Shown piece by piece: positions 45,933 to 54,093 of a DNA stretch of 64,000 nucleotides. The stretch comes from Streptomyces gossypii. Its GTDB lineage: Bacteria; Actinomycetota; Actinomycetes; Streptomycetales; Streptomycetaceae. The notes beneath the pieces are model-generated. The model searched no databases and was not told the origin of the DNA. It worked only from the letters and a program-made list of their open reading frames with translations. Positions within the stretch are counted from its first letter, which is position 1. Every line of letters starts with the position of its first letter. The DNA is taken from positions 52,518 to 116,517 of the forward strand of contig NZ_JAJAGO010000021.1 in assembly GCF_025165795.1 (NCBI RefSeq), in the 5' to 3' direction. The translations under genes and the position numbers were made by a program.

Positions 45933-47174
45933 ATGGCGAAAGCTTCCCCCTCGTCTTCGTCGTCGTCCTCGTCGTCTGAGCTGATCACCGCCTCCGACAC
46001 GTACAGCGCGCACAACTACCACCCCCTGCCGGTCGTCGTCGCGTCGGCGGACGGCGCCTGGGTGACGGACGTCGAGGGCAACCGCTATCTGGACATGCTC
46101 GCGGGCTACTCGGCGCTGAACTTCGGGCACGGCAACCGGCGGCTGGTGGACGCGGCGAAGGCCCAGCTGGACCGGCTGACGCTCACCTCGCGCGCCTTCC
46201 ACCACGACCGCTTCGCCGCGTTCTGCTCCTCGCTGGCCGAACTGTGCGGCATGGAGATGGTGCTGCCGATGAACACCGGGGCCGAGGCGGTGGAAACCGC
46301 GGTCAAGACCGCCCGCAAGTGGGGCTACCAGGTCAAGGGCGTGCCGGACGGCCAGGCGAAGATCGTGGTCGCGGAGAACAACTTCCACGGCCGCACCACG
46401 ACGATCGTCAGCTTCTCCACCGACGAGGAGGCCCGCGCCTCCTTCGGGCCGTACACCCCGGGGTTCGAGATCGTGCCGTACGGGGACCTCGCCGCGATGG
46501 AGGCGGCGGTGGACGAGAACACGGTGGCGGTGCTGCTGGAGCCGATCCAGGGCGAGGCGGGCGTACTGGTGCCGCCGCCCGGCTACCTCCCGGCGGTACG
46601 GGAGCTGACCCGCTCCCGGAACACCCTCTTCATCCTCGACGAGATCCAGTCCGGTCTGGGGCGTACGGGTGCGACCTTCGCCTGCGAGCACGAGGACGTC
46701 GTGCCGGACATGTACGTGCTCGGCAAGGCGCTGGGCGGCGGGATCGTGCCGGTCTCGGCTGTGGTGTCCTCCCGGGCCGTACTGGGCGTGTTCAAGCCCG
46801 GTGAGCACGGCTCCACCTTCGGCGGGAACCCGCTCGCCTGCGCGGTCGCCCAGGAGGTCGTCGACATGCTGCGGTCCGGCGAGTACCAGCAGCGCGCGAC
46901 GGAGCTGGGCGAGCACCTCCACCGCGAGCTGGGCGTACTGGCGGGCGAGGGCCCGGTGCGGGCGGTACGCGGGCGGGGCCTGTGGGCGGGCGTCGACATC
47001 GACCCGGCGCGCGGCACGGGGCGGCAGATCTCGGAGCAGCTGATGGAGCGGGGCGTGCTGGTCAAGGACACCCATGGCTCGACGATCCGCATCGCGCCAC
47101 CCCTGGTGATCAGCAAGGAGGACCTGGACTGGGGCCTGAACCAGCTCCGCGCCGTCCTGGGAACCACAGCCTGA
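45933..47174 (+). CDS. rocD: Ornithine--oxo-acid transaminase
   Basis: A 413-aa PLP enzyme that converts ornithine and 2-oxoglutarate to glutamate semialdehyde and glutamate. The substrate motif YSAHNYHPLPVV near residue 23 and MLAGYSALNFGHGNRRL are typical of ornithine aminotransferase. MNTGAEAVETAVKTARKWG binds the phosphate, ILDEIQSGLGRTG holds the PLP Asp, and the Schiff-base Lys is in YVLGKALGGGI (near residue 269). A Ser-rich N-terminus (nine consecutive Ser) precedes the domain. ATG 45933 is preferred because GGAG lies 9 nt upstream, but ATG 45918 is also possible. Confidence 0.93.
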   Translation: MAKASPSSSSSSSSSELITASDTYSAHNYHPLPVVVASADGAWVTDVEGNRYLDMLAGYSALNFGHGNRRLVDAAKAQLDRLTLTSRAFHHDRFAAFCSSLAELCGMEMVLPMNTGAEAVETAVKTARKWGYQVKGVPDGQAKIVVAENNFHGRTTTIVSFSTDEEARASFGPYTPGFEIVPYGDLAAMEAAVDENTVAVLLEPIQGEAGVLVPPPGYLPAVRELTRSRNTLFILDEIQSGLGRTGATFACEHEDVVPDMYVLGKALGGGIVPVSAVVSSRAVLGVFKPGEHGSTFGGNPLACAVAQEVVDMLRSGEYQQRATELGEHLHRELGVLAGEGPVRAVRGRGLWAGVDIDPARGTGRQISEQLMERGVLVKDTHGSTIRIAPPLVISKEDLDWGLNQLRAVLGTTA

Positions 47175-47227
47175 CGGCCTGACCGCCCGCCGCCCGCCGC
47201 CCGGGCGAGAGGCGAGGCGGTCCCTGG

Positions 47228-47330
47228 TCACAGCGCCAGGTGCCGCCGCAGCCTCTCGTCCAGCTCGGCGATCAGCTCCGCGGGCAGCGCGCCGACGCGC
47301 TCGACCGACCGGTTCGCGGAGTCGCACTGA
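47228..47330 (-). pseudogene. Remnant of a small protein C-terminus (possible PemK/MazF toxin)
   Basis: On the minus strand about 34 codons read QCDSANRSVERVGALPAELI... and end ...ERLRRHLAL then stop at 47228. This looks like the C-terminal helix of PemK/MazF-type toxins, with nothing matching upstream. The rest of the gene is missing, so it is a decayed fragment. The family call rests on a short stretch from memory and is tentative. Confidence 0.4.
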
Positions 47331-47377
47331 TGCCGGGAGCCCGCTGGCTGTCGTGCACCAGGTCGTAAGCTCGGATC

Positions 47378-47857
47378 ATGACGACGAGTGATGGACACGG
47401 TCCCCGGATGAACGTCTGGAAGGCTTCGCCTGCCCTTTACAAGGGCATGTCCGCCTTCCAGAGCGCGGCGTCGGAAGGGCTCGACCCGGTGGTGGCCGAG
47501 CTGGTCAAGATCCGCGCCTCACAGATCAACAAGTGCGCCTTCTGCCTCGACATGCACACGACCGCCGCCCGCAAGGCGGGCGTCACCCAGCTGCGCATCG
47601 ACCTTCTCTGTGCCTGGGAGGAGGCCGGAAGCCTCTACACCGAGCGGGAGCAGGCGGCGCTCGCCCTCACCGAGGCCATCACCGTACTGACCGACGGATT
47701 CGTCCCCGACGAGGTCTATGCGCGGGCGGCGGCACAGTACGAGGAGGCGGAGCTGGCCCAGCTGATAGCGCAGATCGTGGCGATCAACGCCTGGAACCGC
47801 TTCGCGGTCACCACCCGCACCACCCCGGCCAGCCTGGTCAACGGCAGGCCCGAGTGA
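47378..47857 (+). CDS. Carboxymuconolactone decarboxylase/AhpD-like protein
   Basis: A 159-aa all-helical protein of the CMD/AhpD superfamily. The redox motif is NKCAFCLDMHTTAARKAG (C-x-x-C and His, near residues 52-58) with the proton-relay Glu upstream in VAELVKIRASQ. Such proteins reduce peroxiredoxins or act on small alkylhydroperoxides. The start could also be ATG 47408, where homology begins. It overlaps the next gene by 4 nt, suggesting a two-gene unit. Confidence 0.9.
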   Translation: MTTSDGHGPRMNVWKASPALYKGMSAFQSAASEGLDPVVAELVKIRASQINKCAFCLDMHTTAARKAGVTQLRIDLLCAWEEAGSLYTEREQAALALTEAITVLTDGFVPDEVYARAAAQYEEAELAQLIAQIVAINAWNRFAVTTRTTPASLVNGRPE

Positions 47858-48606
47858 GCGTCGACCGGCTGCGCGCACTCCACCGGGGCCGTGCCGACGG
47901 CTCCCCCCTCGTACTGCCCGGCCCGTGGGACGCGGCCAGTGCGCGGGTGTTCGCGGCGGCGGGCTTCGAGGGTCTGGCGACGCCTAGCCACGGCGTGTCG
48001 GAGTCCCTCGGCTACCGGGACGGCGAGGCTCCGGCCGACGAGATGTTCGCGGCGGTGGCCAGGATCGTCCGTGCGGTGGGTAGCGGACTACCCGTCACGG
48101 CGGACATCGAGCGCGGCTACGGCCTGCCTCCCGAGGAGATCGTCGAACGGCTGCTCGCCACGGGCGCGGTCGGCTGCAACCTCGAGGACTCGGCGGACGG
48201 CGTGCTGCTGGAGCCGCAGCGGCAGGCCGACTGGCTCTCGGAGGTGCACGCGGCAGCGGGCGGGCGGGTGTTCCTCAACGCGCGCATCGACACCTACGTG
48301 CGCGGGGCCGCCGATCCGCTGGCCGAGGCGGTCGAGCGGGGGCGGCTGTACGCCGCCGCGGGGGCGGAGTGCCTGTACCCGATCGGGGCGCCGCCCAAGG
48401 ATGTGGGCCTGATCGCGCAGGAGTCGGGCATGCCGGTGAACGCCTACTGCGCCACGGGCGGGCCGGGCGAGCCGGGCAGCCCGCACGGTCCGGGCGTACG
48501 GGAGCTGGGTGAGGCGGGCGCCTCGCGCGTCACCTTCGGCGGCGACCTGCACGCGCGCGCGGTGGCGGCGGTCGAGACCCTGGCGCGGCGGCTGCGCGAA
48601 GGCTGA
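47854..48606 (+). CDS. Isocitrate lyase/PEP mutase family protein
   Basis: A 250-aa TIM-barrel enzyme of the PEP mutase/isocitrate lyase superfamily. LPGPWDAASARVFAAAGFEGLATPS is the N-terminal signature, and PVTADIERGYG contains the Mg-binding Asp. GCNLEDSADG and NARIDTYVRG are conserved active-site segments. The catalytic Cys of lyases (KKCGH type) is absent, so the reaction may be another C-C or P-C cleavage. The GTG start lies in a GTGA overlap with the AhpD-like gene. Confidence 0.9.
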   Translation: MSVDRLRALHRGRADGSPLVLPGPWDAASARVFAAAGFEGLATPSHGVSESLGYRDGEAPADEMFAAVARIVRAVGSGLPVTADIERGYGLPPEEIVERLLATGAVGCNLEDSADGVLLEPQRQADWLSEVHAAAGGRVFLNARIDTYVRGAADPLAEAVERGRLYAAAGAECLYPIGAPPKDVGLIAQESGMPVNAYCATGGPGEPGSPHGPGVRELGEAGASRVTFGGDLHARAVAAVETLARRLREG

Positions 48607-48687
48607 CCTCGTCCCGCTGCCGCCTCGTCCCGCTGCCGCGCCGGAACCGTCGAGCACCGACGGCCCGGCGCGGCGGCGGGAAAGAGG

Positions 48688-49635
48688 TCAGAGCCCCCAG
48701 AGCCAGAGCTCCCAGGTGTTCGGGTTCTCCTTGACCCACCGCTTGGCCGCGGCTTCGGGCGCGAGGCCGTCGCGGGCGATCATCTTCGCGACCTCGTTCT
48801 GGTCCTCCTCGCCCCACTGGAAGTTCTTGAGGAATTCGGCCGCCTTGCCGCCGTCCTCCTCGAAAGAAGCGTTGAGGTACTTCTGCAGCTCGGTCTCCGG
48901 GTAGCCGCACTCGGAGGTCGTCTCGTCGGCGTCGCAGCCGCCGTAGTGCGCGGGAAGCCGGACCTCCTTGAGCTCCAGCTCGGTCTCCAGCCAGTGCGGG
49001 CGCCACCAGTAGGTGAGGAAAGGTTCCTTCTTCGCGGCCCGCTTCCGCATCTCCTGGATCTGGGCTTCCTCGCTACCCGCATAGACAGCCTCGAAGTCCA
49101 GGTCGAGGTTCCTGATGAGAGCCTCGTCGCGGGTGACGAACTCCGGGGAGCCCTCGATCAGCCTTCCCTTGCCGCCGATCTCGGAGGTGGCGAAGAGATC
49201 CGCGTACTTGTTGAGTTTCCGCCAGTCGGTGATGTCCCGGTGCTCGTCCGCCAGGTACTCGGGTACGTACCAGCCGATCTTCCCCTTGACTCCCAGGTCA
49301 CCGCCGGAGACGACGGTCTGTTCCTGGTCGACGTACTCCTTCTCCAAGGCCGGGTGGCCCCAGTCCTCCAGGAGGGCGTCGGCCTTGCCCGTGCCGACCG
49401 CCTTCCAGGCGTCCCCTTCGTCCATCTCCTTCACGGAGACGTCGTAGCCGAGCTCGTTCTCCAGGATGTACTTGGCGACGGCGACGTTGGCCTGCCCGCC
49501 GGCCCAGGTGGGGGCAATCAGGGTGACGGCCTCGCCGTCACCGGAAGAAGCGGTTCCGGAAACGGAACCGCAGGCACTGAGCGTGAGGAGAGCAAGCGCA
49601 GCGAAGGCGGCTCGACTCCTGGATATGGCAGACAT
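48688..49635 (-). CDS. Glycine betaine ABC transporter substrate-binding lipoprotein (second copy)
   Basis: A 315-aa lipoprotein of the OpuAC/ProX type. The signal ends in a lipobox ALLTLSACGS (Cys near residue 22). TLIAPTWAGGQANVAVAKYILENEL is the conserved N-terminal domain, and GSPEFVTRDEALIRNLDLDFEAVYAGSEEAQIQEM spans the hinge and ligand region. It is a close paralogue of the protein encoded at 49839-50795 and follows a 14-bp hairpin, so it is probably expressed less or separately. It may bind another quaternary amine such as choline or carnitine. Confidence 0.9.
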   Translation of the reverse strand: MSAISRSRAAFAALALLTLSACGSVSGTASSGDGEAVTLIAPTWAGGQANVAVAKYILENELGYDVSVKEMDEGDAWKAVGTGKADALLEDWGHPALEKEYVDQEQTVVSGGDLGVKGKIGWYVPEYLADEHRDITDWRKLNKYADLFATSEIGGKGRLIEGSPEFVTRDEALIRNLDLDFEAVYAGSEEAQIQEMRKRAAKKEPFLTYWWRPHWLETELELKEVRLPAHYGGCDADETTSECGYPETELQKYLNASFEEDGGKAAEFLKNFQWGEEDQNEVAKMIARDGLAPEAAAKRWVKENPNTWELWLWGL

Positions 49636-49711
49636 GAAGGTGCGTGACAATCGGGTGGGGGATGGTGGCTGGGGCGCGTCCAACACTGCTGAACTGCTGA
49701 AATGAATCGTA

Positions 49712-49746
49712 ACCGCCCCCGGAACATCATCTGTTCCGGGGGCGGT
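49712..49746 (-). terminator. Hairpin between the two betaine-binding protein genes
   Basis: ACCGCCCCCGGAAC (49712-49725) pairs perfectly with GTTCCGGGGGCGGT (49733-49746) across a 7-nt loop, about 93 bp past the first binding-protein gene. It limits read-through into the second. Confidence 0.75.
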
Positions 49747-49838
49747 CACGGCAGATCGGCGCGATGGCGCCGGAAACCAGTCCACTACTTTCTGTCACAG
49801 TTCACCGCCGCGGGCGGCGCTCGACAGCGTGAGGCGGG

Positions 49839-50795
49839 TTACTTCTTCGGGAGCCACTTCTCCCAGACGGACTTGTTGCCCTTGATCCACTCCGCGGCGG
49901 CCTCGTCCGGGTCCATGTCCTTGCCCGCGATCATCTGCGCGACCTTGTTCTGGTCCTCGGTCGTCCACTCGAAGTTCTTCAGGAACTTTGCCGCGTCCCC
50001 GCCTTCGTCGGCGAAGTCGGCGTTGAAGTACTTCTGCAGGTCAAGGGTGTCGTAACCGCACTCGGCCTTCTCGACCGGCTCGAGGCAGCCCTCCTCGTAC
50101 GCCGGGAGCTTGATCTCCACCATGTCGATCTCGGCGTTCATCCACTGCGGGTCCCACCAGTAGGAGAGGAACGGCTCCTTGGCCTTGTACAGCCGCTCGA
50201 TCTCCTTGAGCTGCGCCGCCTCATTGCCGGTGGGCAGGATCTTGAAGTCCAGGTCCAGGTTCTTGATGAGGTGCTTGTCGTGCGTGGTGTACGACGGCGC
50301 GGCACCCAGGAACTGGCCCTTGTCGCCGCTCTCGGAGGTCTTGAAGTCCTTCGCGTACTTGTTGAGGTTCTTCCAGTCGGTGATGTCCGGGTGCTTGTCC
50401 GCGTAGTACTTGGGCACGAACCAGCCGATGTGGCCCTTGACACCGAGGTTGCCGCCCTTGACGACGGTCTTCTTGTCCTCGATGTAGAGCTTCTCCTTCT
50501 TGGGCACCCCGCCCCAGTCCTCGAGGATGGCGTCGGCCTTGCCGCTGTTCAGAGCGTCCCAGGCGGCGGGCTCGCCCAGCTGCTGGACCTTGACCTTGGC
50601 GTCCAGCTCGTCCTCCAGCAGCTTCTTGGCCACCGCGACGTTGGCCTGCGCGCCGACCCAGGTGGGCTGCGCGAGCCTGACCGTGTCACCGCCGCCGGAC
50701 TCGGTTTCGGCCGCTCCGCAGGCGCTGAGCGCCAGCATCCCGGCGACACCGGCGCCGGCGACGAGTGAGTTGCGTATCCGTGCGTTTCTGTACAT
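49839..50795 (-). CDS. Glycine betaine ABC transporter substrate-binding lipoprotein
   Basis: A 318-aa lipoprotein. The lipobox MLALSACGAA places the lipidated Cys near residue 26. The mature part has RLAQPTWVGAQANVAVAKKLLEDEL, DAILEDWGG and GNLGVKGHIGWFVPKYYADKHPDITDW, all typical of OpuAC-type betaine-binding proteins, with Trp residues forming the cation cage. It is the binding partner of the permease/ATPase genes just upstream in the operon, in a 95-bp gap. Confidence 0.93.
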   Translation of the reverse strand: MYRNARIRNSLVAGAGVAGMLALSACGAAETESGGGDTVRLAQPTWVGAQANVAVAKKLLEDELDAKVKVQQLGEPAAWDALNSGKADAILEDWGGVPKKEKLYIEDKKTVVKGGNLGVKGHIGWFVPKYYADKHPDITDWKNLNKYAKDFKTSESGDKGQFLGAAPSYTTHDKHLIKNLDLDFKILPTGNEAAQLKEIERLYKAKEPFLSYWWDPQWMNAEIDMVEIKLPAYEEGCLEPVEKAECGYDTLDLQKYFNADFADEGGDAAKFLKNFEWTTEDQNKVAQMIAGKDMDPDEAAAEWIKGNKSVWEKWLPKK

Positions 50796-50890
50796 GAGGG
50801 AAAGTGCCTTCTTTTGCTGTGGTGTTCCGACGGGGGAGGTGCCGGAACCTTTCTGGGGGAATGGAGAAGAGCTGGGGGCAGGGCGACTGC

Positions 50891-52921
50891 TCAGCCGCGA
50901 CTGCGCTCGCGCGAGGCGGGCTGGGTGAGCCGGTCGAGGACGATGCCGAGGCAGACGACGGCCACACCGGCGGGAAGCCCGAGGGACAGATCGCCCCTGT
51001 CCAGGCCGGTGACCACGTCGATGCCGAGTGCACCACCACCGACGAGCGCGGCGATGACGACCATCGAGAGCACCAGCACCACGCCCTGGTTGACGGCGAC
51101 GAGCAGCGCGCGGCGGGCCAGCGGCAGCTGCACCTGAAGCAACTGCTGACTGGTGGTGGCGCCCAGCGACCGGGCGGCCTCCAGCGCGGCCGGGTCCACC
51201 TGGCGCAGACCCTGGGTGGTGATGCGGACCACGGCGGGCAGCGCGTACACCACCGCCGCGGCGATACCGGCCGACCGGCTGAGACTGAACAGCGCGATCA
51301 CCGGGATCAGATAGACGAACTGCGGCATCGTCTGCATCGTGTCGAGGACCGGCCGGAGTATCCGCTCCACCCGTTCCACACGGGCGGCCCAGATGCCGAT
51401 CAGGAAGCCGAACACCAGCGTCAGCACCAGGCTCGCGAGCACCTGGGAGAGAGTGTCGAACGACTGGTCCCACAGGCCCATCACTCCGATGAATCCCAGT
51501 GCCAGCACGCTGCTCAGCGCCGCGCGCCAGGTGCCGACGGCCCAGCCGATCACCGCGACCACCAGGGTCACCGCCCACCAGGGGGTGGCGAGCAGCGCGC
51601 TGCGCAGCGGGTTGAGCGCGTAGCTGGTGAAGCCGTCCGCCCAGGTGATGGTTCCGCCCAGCAGCGGGATGCCGCTGCCAAGGTGCGCGACGAACCAGTC
51701 GACGGCGGTGTTCACCGGATCATCGAAGTCCACCGTCCAGTTCTCGGGCCACGCCCGCGCCCACATGCTGGAGCCGAACGCCGACAGCAGGCCGGTGAGC
51801 ACCGCGAGACCGGCCCAGACCTGCCAGCCGCGCAGCCGCGCCCGCCAACCGGAGCGGGGCGCGGCGTCCGCGTCCAGCCGTTCGCCCACGGCGGCGGTCG
51901 TACGGTCGAGCAGCACGGCCATCAGGACGATGGCGATACCGGCGGTGAGGGCGTCGCCCACGTCGATGTCGCCGAGAGCCTGGTAGATCTTGTCGCCCAA
52001 GCCGCCCGAACCGATCAGCGAGGCGAGCACCACCATCGACAGGCACATCATGATCGTCTGGTTCAGGCCGAGCATCATCTCCTTGCGGGCCAGCGGCAGC
52101 CGGGCCGTACGCAGCTGCTGCCAGGGACCGGCACCGAGGGAGAGTGCGGCCTCCAGGGCGGCCGGATCGGCACCGCGCAGGCCCAGCGAGGTGAGCCGGG
52201 CCATCGGCGGGGCGGCGTAGATGATGGTGGCGACCAGCGCGGACGGCACCCCGATACCGAAGAGCAGCAGGAACGGCAGCAGGTACGCGAACGCCGGCAT
52301 CACCTGCATGGTGTCGAACACCGGGCGCAGCAGGCGTTCGCAGCGGTCGGAGAGACCGGAGGCAAGGCCCAGCAGCACGCCCACGAGCGCGGCGAAGAAG
52401 ACGGCGACCGTCATCAGCGCCAGCGTCTCCATGGTGGGCTCCCACATGCCCAGCAGCCCGCAGACGGCGAAGACGCCGAGAGCGGTGCCGGCAACCCGCA
52501 GCGCGCGGCGGCCGAGGTCGGCGCCGCCCGCGGTCCAGGCCGCCAGCGTGCCGACGAGGGTGACGCCGATCCAGCCGAGCGAGTCGAACAGCTCGACCAT
52601 GCTGTCCACGGAGCTCTGCGCCGTGTTGCTGATGTGCAGCAGGAAGTAGAGGAAGATCCAGTGGGTGTCGCGGTTGTCCACCAGCCAGACGTTCAGATCG
52701 TCCAGCGGTGATTCCACGTCGACCGTCCACGCGGAGGGCCAGTTGCTCTCCCCCACGACGACTGCGCTGACGACCGCCAGCAGGAGGGCGGCCAGCGCCA
52801 GGGCCGTGCGCGGATTCACGCCGAGCCAGGACCGCACCCGCGCACCCCGGTCGGGGCCGCCCTCGGGGGCGGATTCCGGTGTGGCGGCGGCGCTCTTCTC
52901 CAGAGTGGCCGGGGAGCTCAT
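50891..52921 (-). CDS. Glycine betaine ABC transporter permease, tandem-fused
   Basis: A 676-aa protein made of two homologous permease halves (about 35-345 and 365-670), so a single chain supplies both membrane subunits. Each half has five or six helices and an EAA-type loop: PAALEAALSLGAGPWQQLRTARLPLA in the first and PAALEAARSLGATTSQQLLQVQLPLA in the second. The start overlaps the ATPase gene end by 4 bp (ATGA). The fused layout is known for some actinobacterial OpuAB-type transporters. Confidence 0.92.
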   Translation of the reverse strand: MSSPATLEKSAAATPESAPEGGPDRGARVRSWLGVNPRTALALAALLLAVVSAVVVGESNWPSAWTVDVESPLDDLNVWLVDNRDTHWIFLYFLLHISNTAQSSVDSMVELFDSLGWIGVTLVGTLAAWTAGGADLGRRALRVAGTALGVFAVCGLLGMWEPTMETLALMTVAVFFAALVGVLLGLASGLSDRCERLLRPVFDTMQVMPAFAYLLPFLLLFGIGVPSALVATIIYAAPPMARLTSLGLRGADPAALEAALSLGAGPWQQLRTARLPLARKEMMLGLNQTIMMCLSMVVLASLIGSGGLGDKIYQALGDIDVGDALTAGIAIVLMAVLLDRTTAAVGERLDADAAPRSGWRARLRGWQVWAGLAVLTGLLSAFGSSMWARAWPENWTVDFDDPVNTAVDWFVAHLGSGIPLLGGTITWADGFTSYALNPLRSALLATPWWAVTLVVAVIGWAVGTWRAALSSVLALGFIGVMGLWDQSFDTLSQVLASLVLTLVFGFLIGIWAARVERVERILRPVLDTMQTMPQFVYLIPVIALFSLSRSAGIAAAVVYALPAVVRITTQGLRQVDPAALEAARSLGATTSQQLLQVQLPLARRALLVAVNQGVVLVLSMVVIAALVGGGALGIDVVTGLDRGDLSLGLPAGVAVVCLGIVLDRLTQPASRERSRG

Positions 52922-54093
52922 TCGCGTCCTCCGCCGGTCCGGGCCCGGGGAGACCCGGCGCGGGACGGGCCGTCCGGGGCGGGCGCCTCCTCGTCGAGGC
53001 CCGCCACCACCGCGAGCAGCTGCTCGACGCCGACGACGCCCAGCAGCTCGTCGCCGTCCATCACCCGCGCCGGGCCGCCCTCGCGGACCACGGTCTCGAT
53101 CGCCTCGGAGACCAGCGCACCGGGCGCCAGCACGGGGCCGGACGCAGCCTCGCCGCCGACCGCGGGGCGCATCGCGCGGCGCACCGAGATGACCTGCTCG
53201 CGCGGCACGTCACGGACGAAGTCGCGGACGTAGTCGTCGGCCGGGTGGGCGACGATCTCCTCGGGAGTGCCGAGCTGGACGATCTCGCCGTCCCGCATCA
53301 GTGCGATGCGGTCGCCCAGGCGGAGCGCCTCGGAGAGGTCGTGGGTGATGAAGACCATCGTGCGGCCCTCCTCCCGGTGCAGGCGGATGACCTCCTCCTG
53401 CATGTCCCGCCGGATCAGCGGGTCCAGGGCGCTGAAGGGCTCGTCGAAGAGGAGCACCTCGGGGTCGACGGCGAGTGCGCGGGCCAGCCCGACACGCTGC
53501 TGCTGGCCGCCGGAGAGCTGCCGGGGGCGGCGCTCGCCGAGGCCGTCGAGTCCGACCTTCTCCACCATCTGGGCGGCCCTCGCACGGCGCTCGAGCTTGC
53601 CGACGCCCTGGATCTCCAGCCCGTAGGCGATGTTGTCCAGCACGCTGCGGTGCGGCAGGAGGCCGAAGTGCTGGAAGACCATCGCGGCGCGGTGGCGGCG
53701 CAGCTCGCGCAGCCGGTTCCCGTCCATGGCCCGGACGTCCTCGCCGTCCATCACCAGGGAGCCGGAGGTCGGTTCGATGAGCCGGGTCAGACAGCGCACC
53801 AGGGTGGACTTGCCGGAGCCGGACAGCCCCATGACGACGAAGACCTCGCCCTTGTGCACGTCGAAGGAGACATCGCGGACGGCGGCCGTGCAACCGGTCC
53901 TGGCGCGCAGCTCGGAGGCGCTCAGACCTTGGTACTCCTTGTTGCCGGGCACCTTCTCGGCCTTCGGGCCGAAGACCTTCCACAACCCCTTGACGGAGAA
54001 CACGGGACCGGTCGCGGACTGCTCGGCAGTCTCCACGGCGGTGTCTGCCGCGGTTTCGGAGTGCTGTTCAGGGTTCTCGGCGGTTGTCTTCAC
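52918..54093 (-). CDS. Glycine betaine ABC transporter ATP-binding protein
   Basis: A 391-aa ATPase of the ProV/OpuAA type. Walker A is GLSGSGKST (near residue 90), signature LSGGQQQR, Walker B LLFDEPFSALD and switch His in FITHD. The N-terminal extension (VFGPKAEKVPGNKEYQGLSASELRARTG) is typical of betaine ATPases. The C-terminal about 90 residues look like a single CBS-type domain (VSEAIETVVREGGPARVMDGDELLGVVGVEQLL) that could sense ionic strength. The start overlaps the choline dehydrogenase gene end by 4 bp. Confidence 0.94.
   Translation of the reverse strand: MKTTAENPEQHSETAADTAVETAEQSATGPVFSVKGLWKVFGPKAEKVPGNKEYQGLSASELRARTGCTAAVRDVSFDVHKGEVFVVMGLSGSGKSTLVRCLTRLIEPTSGSLVMDGEDVRAMDGNRLRELRRHRAAMVFQHFGLLPHRSVLDNIAYGLEIQGVGKLERRARAAQMVEKVGLDGLGERRPRQLSGGQQQRVGLARALAVDPEVLLFDEPFSALDPLIRRDMQEEVIRLHREEGRTMVFITHDLSEALRLGDRIALMRDGEIVQLGTPEEIVAHPADDYVRDFVRDVPREQVISVRRAMRPAVGGEAASGPVLAPGALVSEAIETVVREGGPARVMDGDELLGVVGVEQLLAVVAGLDEEAPAPDGPSRAGSPRARTGGGRE

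Noticed and set aside
50804..52711. 635-codon plus-strand frame antisense to the betaine permease gene
   Set aside because: Shadow rich in His, Gln, Glu and Arg. The minus strand encodes the permease halves.
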